A stretch of 64,000 nt of DNA from Erwinia aphidicola. Its GTDB lineage: Bacteria > Pseudomonadota > Gammaproteobacteria > Enterobacterales > Enterobacteriaceae. The stretch spans positions 1,364,001-1,428,000 of the forward strand of contig NZ_JAMKCQ010000001.1 of NCBI RefSeq assembly GCF_024169515.1, in the 5' to 3' direction. The translations under genes and the position numbers were made by a program. Positions 8,682 through 18,389 of the stretch are shown piece after piece (positions within the stretch are counted from its first letter, which is position 1; each line of letters starts with the position of its first letter). The notes under the pieces are model-generated. The model saw only the letters and a list, made by a program, of their open reading frames with translations. It was not told where the DNA came from and made no database searches.

Positions 8682-11231
8682 GTGAAGTTCGTAAAGTATT
8701 TATTGATCCTTGCAGTGTGTTGCATTTTGCTGGGAGCAGGCTCGATCTATGGTTTATACAAATATATAGAGCCGCAGCTGCCCGATGTCGCCACGCTGAA
8801 AGATGTGCGTCTGCAGACGCCTATGCAGGTTTACAGTGCCGATAACGAGCTTATCGCGCAGTACGGTGAGAAACGCCGTATTCCCCTGACCCTGCAGGAA
8901 ATCCCGCCGCAGATGGTGAAAGCCTTCATCGCGACCGAAGATAGCCGCTTCTACGAGCATCACGGCGTCGATCCGATCGGCATCTTCCGTGCCGCCAGTA
9001 TTGCACTGGTTTCCGGCCATGCTTCGCAGGGTGCCAGTACCATCACTCAGCAGCTGGCGCGTAACTTCTTCCTCAGCCCCGAACGCACGCTGATGCGTAA
9101 GATCAAGGAGGCTTTCCTCGCCATCCGCATTGAGCAGATGATGAGTAAAGACGAGATCCTTGAGCTGTATCTGAACAAAATCTACCTCGGCTATCGCGCT
9201 TACGGCGTGGGGGCTGCAGCCCAGGTTTACTTTGGTAAGAATGTTGATCAGCTGTCGTTGAGTGAAATGGCGATGATCGCCGGCCTGCCTAAAGCGCCGT
9301 CGACCTTTAACCCACTTTACTCGCACGATCGTGCCGTACAGCGCCGCAACACCGTGCTGGCGCGCATGCTTGACCAGCATTACATCAGCCAGGCGCAGTA
9401 CACAGAAGCGCGCAACACGCCGCTGGTGGCGAACTATCACGCGCCGGAAATCGCTTTCTCCGCACCGTACCTGACCGAAATGGTGCGCCAGGAGATGATT
9501 AAACGTTATGGCGAAAACGCCTATAACGACGGCTACAAGGTTTACACCACCGTGACCCGCAAGCTGCAGCTGGCGGCGCAGGACTCGGTGCAGGACAACG
9601 TCATTGCCTATGATATGCGCCACGGCTATCGCGGCCCGTCCAGCGAACTGTGGAAAGCCGGCCAGCCAGCGTGGGATCACGCTCAAATCCTGAAAACGCT
9701 GAAAGCGCTGCCGGTTTACGGCCCGCTGTTCCCGGCGGTAGTGACCGCCAGCAGCAGTGATGAAGCTACCGTGGCGATGCGTGACGGCAGCAACATCGCG
9801 CTCAATCTGGCTGCGGTGCGCTGGGCGCGTCCATACAAGTCCGACACCTTACAGGGCGCCACTCCGCGCTCGGTTAGCCAGGTACTGCAGCCGGGCCAGC
9901 AGATCTGGGTACGCAAGGTCGACAACGACTGGCAGCTGGCTCAGGTGCCGGACGTCAACTCTTCGCTGGTATCGCTCGACCCGCATGACGGCGCAGTACG
10001 CGCGCTGGTTGGCGGTTTCGACTTCAATCTGAGCAAGTTCAACCGCGCAACCCAGGCGCTGCGCCAGGTCGGTTCAAATATCAAACCGTTCCTCTACACC
10101 GCCGCCATGGATCGTGGCCTGACGCTGGCGTCGATCCTCAACGATGTGCCGATTTCCCGCTGGGATGCCGGTGCCGGTGCCGACTGGCGCCCAAAAAACT
10201 CGCCTAATAGCTATGCCGGCCCGATTCGCCTGCGTCAGGGGCTGGGTGAGTCGAAGAACGTGGTGATGGTGCGCGCCATGCGCGCCATGGGCGTCGACTA
10301 CGCCGCGGAATATTTACAGCGCTTTGGCTTCCCGGCTCAGAACATCGTGCACACCGAATCGCTGGCGCTCGGCTCGGCGGCCTTTACGCCGCTGCAGATG
10401 GTGCGCGGGTACTCGGTGATGGCTAACGGCGGCTTCCTGGTAGACCCGTACTTTATTACCCGCATCGAGGATGAAGAGGGGAATAAAGTCTTTGAAGCGA
10501 AGCCAAAAGTGGCCTGCCCGGAGTGCAATTTGCCGGTGATCTACGGCGAAACCAAAAAAGCGGTGGCGCTGAGTGAAGACAGCGTGGAAAACGTCGCAGT
10601 TTCGCAGGAAGGCACTAACCCTGTCGTGCCGAAACCGGAGCTGGAGCAGGTTCCTCAGCATAAGCAGGACGAACAGCCGGAGTATGCGCCGCACGTGATT
10701 AACACGCCGCTGTCGTTCCTGATCAAGAGCGCGATGAACTCCAACATCTTCGGCGAACCGGGCTGGATGGGTACCGGGTGGCGCGCCGGGCGTGACCTTA
10801 AGCGTAATGATATCGGCGGTAAAACCGGTACCACTAACAGCTCGAAGGATGCCTGGTTCTCCGGATACGGTCCTGGGGTGGTGACATCCGTGTGGATCGG
10901 CTTTGACGATCACCGCCGCGATCTGGGGCGCACCACGGCTTCCGGAGCGATTAAAGATCAGATCTCCGGCTATGAAGGCGGCGCCAAGAGCGCACAGCCA
11001 GCCTGGGATGATTACATGAAAGCGGCGCTGGACGGCGTTCCGCTGCAGCCGCTGACGCCGCCGGAAGGGGTGGTGACGGTGAAGATTGACCGCAGCACCG
11101 GCAAGCTGGCGAACGGCGGCGGCAATACCCGCGACGAATACTTTATCAACGGCACCCAGCCGACGGAGTATTCAGTGCATGACGTCGGCACCACGCTGAT
11201 GGATAACGGCGAAAGCCACGAGCTGTTCTGA
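8682..11231 (+). CDS. mrcA: penicillin-binding protein 1A (bifunctional peptidoglycan synthase)
   Basis: An 849-residue class A PBP anchored by an N-terminal membrane helix (residues ~5-27). The glycosyltransferase domain shows EDSRFYEHHGVD and GASTITQQLARN; the transpeptidase domain shows the SxxK active site SNIK with Ser465, an SxN-type SKN, and KTGTT around residue 714. It polymerises and crosslinks peptidoglycan in the periplasm. Length and motifs match E. coli PBP1A. It is divergent from hofM and ends in a strong terminator shared with nudE. Confidence 0.97.
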   Translation: MKFVKYLLILAVCCILLGAGSIYGLYKYIEPQLPDVATLKDVRLQTPMQVYSADNELIAQYGEKRRIPLTLQEIPPQMVKAFIATEDSRFYEHHGVDPIGIFRAASIALVSGHASQGASTITQQLARNFFLSPERTLMRKIKEAFLAIRIEQMMSKDEILELYLNKIYLGYRAYGVGAAAQVYFGKNVDQLSLSEMAMIAGLPKAPSTFNPLYSHDRAVQRRNTVLARMLDQHYISQAQYTEARNTPLVANYHAPEIAFSAPYLTEMVRQEMIKRYGENAYNDGYKVYTTVTRKLQLAAQDSVQDNVIAYDMRHGYRGPSSELWKAGQPAWDHAQILKTLKALPVYGPLFPAVVTASSSDEATVAMRDGSNIALNLAAVRWARPYKSDTLQGATPRSVSQVLQPGQQIWVRKVDNDWQLAQVPDVNSSLVSLDPHDGAVRALVGGFDFNLSKFNRATQALRQVGSNIKPFLYTAAMDRGLTLASILNDVPISRWDAGAGADWRPKNSPNSYAGPIRLRQGLGESKNVVMVRAMRAMGVDYAAEYLQRFGFPAQNIVHTESLALGSAAFTPLQMVRGYSVMANGGFLVDPYFITRIEDEEGNKVFEAKPKVACPECNLPVIYGETKKAVALSEDSVENVAVSQEGTNPVVPKPELEQVPQHKQDEQPEYAPHVINTPLSFLIKSAMNSNIFGEPGWMGTGWRAGRDLKRNDIGGKTGTTNSSKDAWFSGYGPGVVTSVWIGFDDHRRDLGRTTASGAIKDQISGYEGGAKSAQPAWDDYMKAALDGVPLQPLTPPEGVVTVKIDRSTGKLANGGGNTRDEYFINGTQPTEYSVHDVGTTLMDNGESHELF

Positions 11232-11235
11232 TACA

Positions 11236-11268
11236 AAAATGCCGGGCAATCGCCCGGCATTTTTTTTA
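11236..11268. terminator. bidirectional terminator between mrcA and nudE
   Basis: GCCGGGC (11241-11247) pairs with GCCCGGC (11252-11258) around a 4-nt loop, flanked by an A run on the left and eight T on the right, so it can act on both strands. The two flanking genes converge on it. Confidence 0.92.
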
Positions 11269-11832
11269 ATACGTTACCCTGCCCTGCTTCACCAGCCACT
11301 CGCGCACCAGGAACAGCGCGCTGACGTTGCGCGCCTCGCGGAAATCCGGCTCCTCCAGCAGCGCCAGCAGATTGTTCAGCGGCCAGCGCATCTGCGGCAG
11401 CGGTTCAGGCTCGTCACCCTCCAGCTTTTCCGGATAAAGCCCTTCCGCCACCACGATATTCATCTGACTGGAGAAATAAGACGGCGCCATGGTCAGTTTA
11501 CCCAGCTGCTCCAGCTGATGCGCGCCAAAGCCCGCCTCCTCTTTCAGCTCGCGGTTAGCAGCGTCAAAGGGTGTTTCACCCGGGTCGATCAACCCTTTCG
11601 GGAAGCCCAGTTCGTAGCTCTCCAGCCCGACCGCGTACTCCTGGATCAGGATCAGATGATCATCAATGATCGGCACGATGAGCACCGCTTCCCGGCCTGA
11701 AGATCGCATGCGCTCATAGACCCGGCGCTGGCCGTTGCTGAACTCAAGGTCGACCGATTCCACCGTGAACAGTTTCGATCGCGCTGCGACCTCAACATTA
11801 AGGATGGCAGGTTTTTGTAATTGTCTGGTCAT
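11266..11832 (-). CDS. nudE: NudE, ADP compounds hydrolase (Nudix)
   Basis: A 188-residue Nudix hydrolase that in E. coli cleaves ADP-ribose, NADH and Ap3A. The Nudix box is visible as GLIDPGETPFDAANRELKEE followed by AGFG, the canonical Gx5Ex7REUXEExGU pattern. The frame extends 12 codons further, but MTRQLQKPAILNVEVAARS aligns with the known N-terminus, so the start is placed at 11832. It is the usual neighbour of mrcA and igaA. Confidence 0.95.
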   Translation of the reverse strand: MTRQLQKPAILNVEVAARSKLFTVESVDLEFSNGQRRVYERMRSSGREAVLIVPIIDDHLILIQEYAVGLESYELGFPKGLIDPGETPFDAANRELKEEAGFGAHQLEQLGKLTMAPSYFSSQMNIVVAEGLYPEKLEGDEPEPLPQMRWPLNNLLALLEEPDFREARNVSALFLVREWLVKQGRVTY

Positions 11833-12235
11833 AAGGGCCCCAGCGAAAAGCCAAAAAGTGAGCGTCATCCACCCGGCGAATTCAGGTGCTGACCGTGTTA
11901 TTGTCCATTGTGCGGTAGCCGCCGCAGGAAACCAATCATCGCATGAATCATTTTACTTATTTATAACAAATCATTGTAAACATGAGAAAAATCTTTTAAA
12001 GAATGTCAATTATCAGACTAATAAATAGGAATATGCCGATACTTAAGTGGCCAAATGCCTGGTAACATCTACATCGGCCATGGTATACAATTATTCTAAT
12101 TTTATGATTTTTAGCGCTATTTTTAATCACACAGCTGACAGCCAGCACTGTTTAAACTCGCCACAATTGGGTTAGATATGACACAGTCTTACGCGAGAAC
12201 GTCGACAGGAGCATTGTGGCAGGAATGAGGGAAGC
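11833..12235. other. divergent promoter gap nudE/igaA
   Basis: About 400 bp of AT-rich non-coding DNA between two divergent genes. A TATACAAT-like -10 lies near 12083 for igaA, without an obvious -35. I see no operator or repeat that I can name with confidence. Confidence 0.45.
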
Positions 12236-14371
12236 ATGAGCACAATAGTCATCATATTGGCTGTAATGCTGGCCTGCTCGGTAACGGCAGGTTGTTTCTT
12301 TTGGTACGCTATGCGGCATCGCCCGCCGTTGGCGAAACCACTGCCATTCATAAGTCCCCCCTATCGCAAGCTGAGCAACGAAGAGCGCGCGGCGGTTGAA
12401 CGCTACGTGGCGCAGTTGGGCAGCCAAAATCAGACTCTGCCCAGCGGAGCCAGCAGTTCGCCCGATCAGCTGGTGCTCACCTCGCAAAGCAACAATGTCT
12501 ACCCCGTCACCCGCTCGATTACCCGCTACGGCCTCTCTACCGATGAACCCCACAAATGGCGCTACTACCTTGATGCCGTCGAAGTGCATTTGCCGCCGCT
12601 GTGGGAACAACATATCGCGGAAGAGAACTATGTTGAGCTGATCAAAACGCAAACCATTCCGTTGGTGATCTCACTCAATGGTCACTCGCTGACGCAGTAC
12701 AGCTGGGAAGCGCCCGCGCTGACGCCAATGGTGCGCGCCACCGGGCAGAATGCCTCTATCCGTAAGGAAGAGGGCGAAAATATTGAGCTGCTAAGCGTGC
12801 GCAAAGAGAGTGCAGAAGAGTACGCGCTGAGCCGACCTGACGGCACGCGTGAAGCGGTCGCTATCTGTATCGCGCTGCTGCTGTTCTTTATCAGCCTGGT
12901 CGGGCCGATAGTGTTGATGCCCTGGCTGATGCTGGCGGGCGTTGCCATCATCGCGGTCAGTGCCTGGTTTATCTATCGCCGCCCAGGCGAAAATGATCTG
13001 CGCGAAATTCACTGCCTGCGCGGCGCGCCGAAGCGCTGGGGACTGTTTGGCGAATCTAATCAGGGGCAGGCCAGCAATATCTCGCTCGGCATTATCGACT
13101 TAATCTACCCGCCGCACTGGCAACCCTATGTCGCCCAGGACCTTGGCCAGACCACCGAAATTGATATCTACCTCAACCGTCAGGTGGTGCGCCAGGGGCG
13201 CTTCCTCTCGCTACAGGATGAGGTGCGCAACTTCCCTGTCCAGCGCTGGCGTAAAAACGTCGTGCTGGCGGTGGGTTCGCTGATCCTGCTGGCGCTGCTG
13301 ATAAGCTGGATCCCGCTCAGCATGCCGCTGAAACTTAGCCTGGCGTGGATCAAAGGCACGGAAAGTTTGCAGGTTACCCAGGTCAGCGAGTTGGAAAAAG
13401 CCCCGCTGCACGTCGGTGACAGCCTGAAGGTAAACGGCAGCGGAATGTGTTCGATCCCGGCGACCTACCAGGGCAACCGTAGCTATGCGTTTATGCCGTT
13501 CGACTGTTCGGCCATGTACTGGAACAATGCGGAACCGCTGCCGCTGCCGCAGTCCGATATTATCGATAAGGCAACGGCGCTGCTGGACACCACCAGCATG
13601 CAGCTGCACCCGCAGTCCAGTACCGACCCGAAACTTAACCCGCAGCTGGCGACCGCCATTCAGAAGTCGGGCATGATCCTGCTGGATGACTTCTCCGATA
13701 TCGTGCAGAAAACCCAGGATCTGTGCAGCCAGGAGCAGGACTGTGTGCGCCTGAAAAATGCGCTGGTCAACCTGGGGAACGCGAAAGACTGGCAAACGCT
13801 GGTGCACCGCGCTAACTCCGGCGCGCTGAACGGCATGAACGTGCTGCTGCGCCCGGTCAGTGCAGAAGCGCTGGAAAATCTGGTCAATACCGCCACCTCT
13901 TCCTTCTTCTACCGCGAAACGCGCCGTGCGGCAGAAGCGCTGAACAGCCCTCCCCCGGGTGGCTTCCTGATCCTCAGCGATGAGGGCCGTCAGTTCGTCA
14001 ATCAGCCAGCACCGGCGGTCTCACTGTTTGATTACAACGCGCCGGACCAGTGGCCGGAACTGCAGCGGCTCTCCGGCATGCTGCTGCACACTCCGTTTAG
14101 CGCCAGCGGCATTATTACCAGCATCACCACCGATGCCAACGGCACGCGCCACATCGCTCTGCACAGTGAACCGGATAGCCTCACCCTGTGGCGCTATCTT
14201 GCCAGCAGTCTGTTACTGCTGGTGCTGGCGCTGAGCCTGGTGATTAACAGCCTGCTGGCGCTGCGCCGCATGCATCGCCACCGCGTGCGCCTGATGGAAA
14301 TTCATCAGTATTATGAGAAGTGCTTTAACCACTCGCTCAGCGACATCCAGACCGTGCGGCCGATGTTCTGA
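12236..14371 (+). CDS. igaA: IgaA, membrane inhibitor of the Rcs phosphorelay
   Basis: A 711-residue multi-pass inner-membrane protein, identical in length to its E. coli/Salmonella counterpart (YrfF). Hydrophobic segments occur at the N-terminus (IVIILAVMLACSVTAGCFFWY), at ~208-245 (AICIALLLFFISLVGPIVLM), near 340 (VVLAVGSLILLALLISWIPL) and near the C-terminus (SSLLLLVLALSLVINSLLAL), with a large periplasmic domain between the last two. It restrains RcsCDB signalling by contacting RcsD and is essential where Rcs is active. In E. coli yrfG follows; here it does not. Confidence 0.96.
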   Translation: MSTIVIILAVMLACSVTAGCFFWYAMRHRPPLAKPLPFISPPYRKLSNEERAAVERYVAQLGSQNQTLPSGASSSPDQLVLTSQSNNVYPVTRSITRYGLSTDEPHKWRYYLDAVEVHLPPLWEQHIAEENYVELIKTQTIPLVISLNGHSLTQYSWEAPALTPMVRATGQNASIRKEEGENIELLSVRKESAEEYALSRPDGTREAVAICIALLLFFISLVGPIVLMPWLMLAGVAIIAVSAWFIYRRPGENDLREIHCLRGAPKRWGLFGESNQGQASNISLGIIDLIYPPHWQPYVAQDLGQTTEIDIYLNRQVVRQGRFLSLQDEVRNFPVQRWRKNVVLAVGSLILLALLISWIPLSMPLKLSLAWIKGTESLQVTQVSELEKAPLHVGDSLKVNGSGMCSIPATYQGNRSYAFMPFDCSAMYWNNAEPLPLPQSDIIDKATALLDTTSMQLHPQSSTDPKLNPQLATAIQKSGMILLDDFSDIVQKTQDLCSQEQDCVRLKNALVNLGNAKDWQTLVHRANSGALNGMNVLLRPVSAEALENLVNTATSSFFYRETRRAAEALNSPPPGGFLILSDEGRQFVNQPAPAVSLFDYNAPDQWPELQRLSGMLLHTPFSASGIITSITTDANGTRHIALHSEPDSLTLWRYLASSLLLLVLALSLVINSLLALRRMHRHRVRLMEIHQYYEKCFNHSLSDIQTVRPMF

Positions 14372-14460
14372 GCATCGCCGCATCTGTGCTATTTTTAAGG
14401 CTGAGACTCTCCGCTTTACCTGCCTGAACACGTTGCGCGTGAGTATCCGCCGCAGCGCGC

Positions 14461-14486
14461 CTTGATTTATGGCGTTAGCCCCATAT
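14461..14486 (+). promoter_or_regulatory. candidate sigma-32 heat-shock promoter of hslR
   Basis: CTTGATT (14461-14467) and CCCCATAT (14479-14486) closely match the sigma-32 -35 (CTTGAAA) and -10 (CCCCATnT) elements, with an 11-nt spacer that is slightly short. The site is 30 bp before the hslR start, and hslR and hslO are heat-shock genes in E. coli. Confidence 0.72.
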
Positions 14487-14515
14487 ATAAGGTGAATCCA
14501 AAAAGGAACCCAGCG

Positions 14516-14917
14516 ATGAAAGAGAAACCCACAGAAGGGGTGCGGCTTGATAAATGGCTCTGGGCCGCCCGCTTTTATAAAACCCGTGCTGCGGCACGCG
14601 AGATGATTGAAGGCGGCAAGGTGCATTACAACGGCCAGCGCAGTAAACCCAGCAAGCTGGTTGAAGTCGATGCTGAGCTGGTGCTGCGCCAGGGTAATGA
14701 CCAGCGCACCGTGGTGATCGAAGGCATCAGTGATAAGCGCGGTCCGGCAGCGATTGCCCAGCAGCTGTATCGCGAGACGGCAGAAAGTATTGAAAAACGG
14801 GAAAAGGTCGCGCAGGCACGCAAAATGAATGCGCTCAGTATGCCGCACCCGGACCGACGCCCGGATAAAAAGGAGCGTCGCGACCTGATGAAATTTAAAA
14901 ATTCTGGCGACGAATAA
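14516..14917 (+). CDS. hslR: heat shock protein 15, ribosome rescue factor HslR
   Basis: A 133-residue RNA-binding protein with an S4 domain ([28 protein letters not shown]) and a basic C-terminal tail. In E. coli Hsp15 binds free 50S subunits carrying a nascent chain after abortive dissociation. The start at 14516 (AGGAACCC before ATG) gives the conserved MKEKP...GVRLDKWLW; upstream in-frame codons overlap the promoter. It is followed 25 nt later by hslO. Confidence 0.96.
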   Translation: MKEKPTEGVRLDKWLWAARFYKTRAAAREMIEGGKVHYNGQRSKPSKLVEVDAELVLRQGNDQRTVVIEGISDKRGPAAIAQQLYRETAESIEKREKVAQARKMNALSMPHPDRRPDKKERRDLMKFKNSGDE

Positions 14918-14942
14918 CGCGCCATTAAAGAGAGAAAAACTT

Positions 14943-15821
14943 ATGTCCCAGCAAGACCAGATGCACCGCTTCCTGTTTGAAAATCACGCCGTGCGTGGCG
15001 AACTGGTAGGTATTTCCCAGACCTGGCGCGAGATTATCGACGGCCACGACTACCCACAGCCGGTGCAGCAGGTGCTTGGCGAACTGCTGGTAGCGACCAG
15101 CCTGCTGACCGCCACCCTGAAGTTTGACGGCGACATCACGGTCCAGCTGCAGGGTGATGGCGCACTGAATATGGCGGTTATTAACGGTAATAATCAGCAG
15201 GAGATGCGCGGCGTGGCCCGTATGCAGGGCGAGATTGCTGACGGCAGCAGCCTGAAAGAGATGGTCGGTAACGGCTACCTGGTGATCACCATCTCGCCAA
15301 AAGAGGGTGAGCGCTATCAGGGCGTGGTTGGGCTGGAAGGCGAAACGCTGGCAGAGTGTCTTGAGGACTACTTCATGCGCTCTGAGCAGCTGCCAACCCG
15401 TCTGTTTATCCGCACCGGCGAAAGTGAAGGCAAAGCGGGCGCAGGCGGCATTCTGCTGCAGGTGCTGCCCGCGCAGGATGCCAGCCTGGATGAGTTCAAC
15501 CATCTGGCGACGCTGACAGAAACCATCAAGACCGAAGAGCTGCTGGACCTGCCGGCGAACGAGGTGCTGTGGCGCCTGTTCCACGAGGAAGAAGTCACGC
15601 TGTTCGAGCCGCAAAACGTCTGCTTTAAATGCACCTGCTCGCGCGAGCGCTGTGGTGATGTGCTGAGCACGCTGCCGCCGGAAGAAGTGGATCAGATCCT
15701 GCAGGAAGACGGTGAGATCGACATGCACTGTGACTACTGCGGCAACCACTACGTCTTTGACAGCGTAGACATCGCGGCCATCCGTAATGATTCAGCTGCC
15801 GGTGACCAACAGGTTCACTGA
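14943..15821 (+). CDS. hslO: Hsp33 redox-regulated holdase chaperone
   Basis: A 292-residue cytoplasmic chaperone activated by oxidation. The C-terminal zinc switch has the expected four cysteines: C230-x-C232 and C263-x-x-C266 (CTC...CDYC), plus extra cysteines at 227 and 238. Length equals E. coli Hsp33. It lies in a heat-shock pair with hslR, and a short stem-loop follows the stop. Confidence 0.97.
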   Translation: MSQQDQMHRFLFENHAVRGELVGISQTWREIIDGHDYPQPVQQVLGELLVATSLLTATLKFDGDITVQLQGDGALNMAVINGNNQQEMRGVARMQGEIADGSSLKEMVGNGYLVITISPKEGERYQGVVGLEGETLAECLEDYFMRSEQLPTRLFIRTGESEGKAGAGGILLQVLPAQDASLDEFNHLATLTETIKTEELLDLPANEVLWRLFHEEEVTLFEPQNVCFKCTCSRERCGDVLSTLPPEEVDQILQEDGEIDMHCDYCGNHYVFDSVDIAAIRNDSAAGDQQVH

Positions 15822-15828
15822 TCCCTTC

Positions 15829-15848
15829 GGGCCAGGTCTTCCTGGCCC
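15829..15848 (+). terminator. stem-loop after hslO
   Basis: A perfect 8-bp stem GGGCCAGG/CCTGGCCC with a TCTT loop lies 7 nt past the hslO stop. There is no T run, so it may be a weak terminator or an mRNA-stabilising end. Confidence 0.45.
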
Positions 15849-16194
15849 TGCACTCTCCTGCTGTGCATAACAAACTTCTCGTAGCAAAAAAATGCGATAC
15901 TTTCTATCGCCAATATGCCGAGTTTTCAACCATTTCATGCGCAATTCCACGATATTTATCACTGGCTTATCGCACTTACTTTAGTTAATAAATGAAACAA
16001 ATCACGCCGCTTTACAGCGAATCGCGTGTCGCCTCTCATTTCTTCCTTTTGCCTCTTTCTCTGTCGTCTGACAGGTGTAAACTGCGCGCGATCGTCACGG
16101 TGCCAGCCGCCCGAATGTGCCAGGCATTACGGCAAAATCGTCGAAACACCCCTACATCTGCAGCAGTACAAAAAACCGACAAAGGAGCAGTAAC
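15849..16194 (+). promoter_or_regulatory. pckA upstream region with possible CRP site
   Basis: This gap leads into pckA. AATGA-N6-TCACG at 15991-16006 resembles a CRP half-site pair (TGTGA-N6-TCACA), in line with the known catabolite control of pckA. Ribosome binding is provided by AAGGAGCAG just before the start. No gene is visible here. Confidence 0.35.
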
Positions 16195-17814
16195 ATGCGC
16201 GCTAACGACCTGACCAAGCAGGACCTCGTTGCTTATGGCATCACTGATACGGTTGAGGTAGTTCATAACCCCGATTATGACACGCTGTTTAAGGAAGAAA
16301 CCCAGCCCGGTTTACAGGGTTTTGAACGCGGAATAGTGACCCAATCAGGCGCGGTTGCCGTCGATACCGGTATTTTTACCGGCCGCTCGCCAAAAGATAA
16401 ATATATCGTGCGCGATGACGTCACGCGCGACACGCTGTGGTGGAATGACCAGGGTAAAGGCAAGAATGACAATCAGCCGCTGTCGCAGGAGAACTGGCAG
16501 TCGCTGAAAAACCTCGTCACCACCCAGCTCTCTGGTAAGCGCTTATTTGTGGTCGATACCTGGTGCGGCGCCAACCCGGACAGCCGCCTGAGCGTGCGCT
16601 TTATTACCGAAGTCGCCTGGCAGGCCCACTTCGTCAAAAACATGTTTATCCGCCCGGATGCGCAGGGTCTGGCTGACTTTAAGCCTGACTTTGTGGTGAT
16701 GAACGGGGCGAAATGCACCAACCCGGACTGGCAGGCTCAGGGGCTGCATTCAGAGAACTTTGTGGCGTTTAACCTGACGGAGAAAATCCAGCTGATTGGC
16801 GGTACCTGGTACGGCGGCGAGATGAAAAAGGGGCTGTTCGCCATCATGAACTACCTGCTGCCGCTTAAGGGCATTGCCGCGATGCACTGTTCGGCCAACG
16901 TCGGTGAAAAAGGCGATGTGGCGGTGTTCTTTGGCCTGTCCGGCACTGGCAAAACCACCCTGTCGACCGACCCGCAGCGCCAGCTGATTGGTGATGACGA
17001 GCATGGCTGGGACGACGACGGCGTGTTTAACTTTGAAGGCGGCTGCTACGCCAAAACCATCAAACTGTCCGAGCAGGCTGAACCCGAGATCTATCACGCT
17101 ATCCGCCGCGACGCGCTGCTGGAAAATGTGGTGGTGCGCGCCGATGGAACGGTGGATTACGACGACGGCAGCAAAACCGAAAACACCCGCGTTTCCTACC
17201 CGCTCTACCACATCGACAACATTGTTAAACCGGTATCAAAAGCAGGCCATGCGAAGAAAGTGATCTTCCTGACCGCCGATGCCTTTGGCGTGCTGCCGCC
17301 GGTGTCGCGCCTGACGCCAGAACAGACGCAGTATCACTTCCTGTCCGGCTTTACCGCCAAACTGGCGGGCACCGAGCGCGGCGTAACCGAGCCCACCCCA
17401 ACCTTCTCCGCCTGCTTTGGCGCCGCGTTCCTGACGCTGCACCCTACCCGGTACGCTGAAGTGCTGGTGAAGCGCATGCAGGCCGCGGGAGCGGAAGCCT
17501 GGCTGGTGAATACCGGCTGGAACGGCAGCGGCAAGCGCATCTCGCTGAAGGATACCCGCGCCATCATCAACGCGATCCTCAGCGGTGAAATCGCCGATTC
17601 GGAGACGGCAACGTTGCCGATTTTCAACCTTGAGATACCGCTGGCGCTGCCGGGCGTCGACAGCCACCTGCTCGATCCGCGCAACACCTACGCCAGCACC
17701 GCCGACTGGGAAGTGAAAGCCCGCGACCTGGCGCAGCGCTTTATCACCAACTTCGATAAGTTCACCGACACGCATGCCGGTGAGGCGCTGGTGAAGGCCG
17801 GACCTGCTCTCTGA
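16195..17814 (+). CDS. pckA: phosphoenolpyruvate carboxykinase (ATP)
   Basis: A 539-residue gluconeogenic enzyme converting oxaloacetate and ATP to PEP, CO2 and ADP. The P-loop [11 protein letters not shown], the metal/phosphate motif [23 protein letters not shown] (residues ~264-286) and the N-terminal [10 protein letters not shown] region are all present. The ATG at 16195 has a good SD (AAGGAG) and matches the E. coli N-terminus; the open frame upstream is non-coding. In E. coli envZ follows directly; here repeats and a channel gene intervene. Confidence 0.97.
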   Translation: MRANDLTKQDLVAYGITDTVEVVHNPDYDTLFKEETQPGLQGFERGIVTQSGAVAVDTGIFTGRSPKDKYIVRDDVTRDTLWWNDQGKGKNDNQPLSQENWQSLKNLVTTQLSGKRLFVVDTWCGANPDSRLSVRFITEVAWQAHFVKNMFIRPDAQGLADFKPDFVVMNGAKCTNPDWQAQGLHSENFVAFNLTEKIQLIGGTWYGGEMKKGLFAIMNYLLPLKGIAAMHCSANVGEKGDVAVFFGLSGTGKTTLSTDPQRQLIGDDEHGWDDDGVFNFEGGCYAKTIKLSEQAEPEIYHAIRRDALLENVVVRADGTVDYDDGSKTENTRVSYPLYHIDNIVKPVSKAGHAKKVIFLTADAFGVLPPVSRLTPEQTQYHFLSGFTAKLAGTERGVTEPTPTFSACFGAAFLTLHPTRYAEVLVKRMQAAGAEAWLVNTGWNGSGKRISLKDTRAIINAILSGEIADSETATLPIFNLEIPLALPGVDSHLLDPRNTYASTADWEVKARDLAQRFITNFDKFTDTHAGEALVKAGPAL

Positions 17815-17824
17815 AAATAATCAC

Positions 17825-17854
17825 GGGGCGACCGAAAAAGAGGTCTGCCCCTAC
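17825..17854 (-). repeat. REP-like element, minus orientation
   Basis: Read on the minus strand: GTAG, then GGGCAGACC, a pyrimidine-rich loop, then GGTCGCCCC. It stands head to head with the copy at 17870, with 15 bp between. The stem is imperfect. Confidence 0.75.
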
Positions 17855-17869
17855 AACTGCAAGAATGCC

Positions 17870-17890
17870 GTAGGGGTCGACCCCTGAGGT
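17870..17890 (+). repeat. truncated REP-like element
   Basis: GTAGGGGTCGACC matches the left half of the element at 45206, but the right arm is missing or degraded (continues CCTGAGG). Confidence 0.65.
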
Positions 17891-18100
17891 ATTCCCAGAA
17901 ATGACATCCCTCGCTAAACGTCCGCTAACCGGTCTGAGCTCAGTCTGAGCACGCCGGAACGGCAAAAGACGCTCCCTGCGGGCCTCGGCACGCGGCATCC
18001 CTGCCGCGTGACGTCCGGCTTACCTCAGGCCAAGCTCATCCCCCACTCGCATCGTGCTCGCTGTGGGTTTCAAACCGCGACGCTGCGGCTTTGGGTGCAA
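17891..18100. other. non-coding stretch with GGGA-loop hairpin
   Basis: No plausible gene. The main structure is a perfect 9-bp hairpin CACGCGGCA/TGCCGCGTG (17989-18010), whose loop reads GGGA on the minus strand. Confidence 0.5.
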
Positions 18101-18198
18101 GGAGGGAGGGCTGATTGCAGCAGGCCCACGGCCAGGGATGGCCGTGAGCCAGGCTACAGGGATGTATTCATGCCGGTGCGGAAAGCAGCCCTCCCTCC
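18101..18198. repeat. 98-bp MITE-like element with 13-bp inverted ends
   Basis: GGAGGGAGGGCTG (18101-18113) and its exact inverse complement (18186-18198) bound a 98-bp unit. Inside are CACGGCCA-GGGA-TGGCCGTG (18127-18146) and TACA-GGGA-TGTA (18155-18166). It has no coding capacity. I can see only this copy in the window, so calling it mobile is an inference. Confidence 0.55.
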
Positions 18199-18260
18199 TG
18201 AAACCTGTCACCTCTCATACCGCGATAAAATCCAGATCAATTTTTGTGGGGATCCCTCAT

Positions 18261-18287
18261 GGGTCGACCCTTTTTTCCGGTCGACCC
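18261..18287. repeat. REP-like palindrome without GTAG head
   Basis: GGGTCGACC and GGTCGACCC flank a pyrimidine-rich loop, the same arms as at 45206, but the GTAG tetranucleotide is replaced by TCAT. Confidence 0.7.
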
Positions 18288-18389
18288 ATTTTGGCTTAAA
18301 CCCAGCAGCCTTCTATCGCACATTACTCATTGTCCGACCTGACAAACTGCTAAAATAGGATCCCGACTTGGCTCTGGAAACACAGTGAC

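Noticed and set aside
8754-9686. 310-codon open frame on the minus strand
   Set aside because: Antisense to mrcA, within its glycosyltransferase and transpeptidase domains.
18008-18358. 116-codon open frame between pckA and kch
   Set aside because: It consists of the 98-bp inverted-repeat element and REP-like sequence; no ribosome site or known domain.
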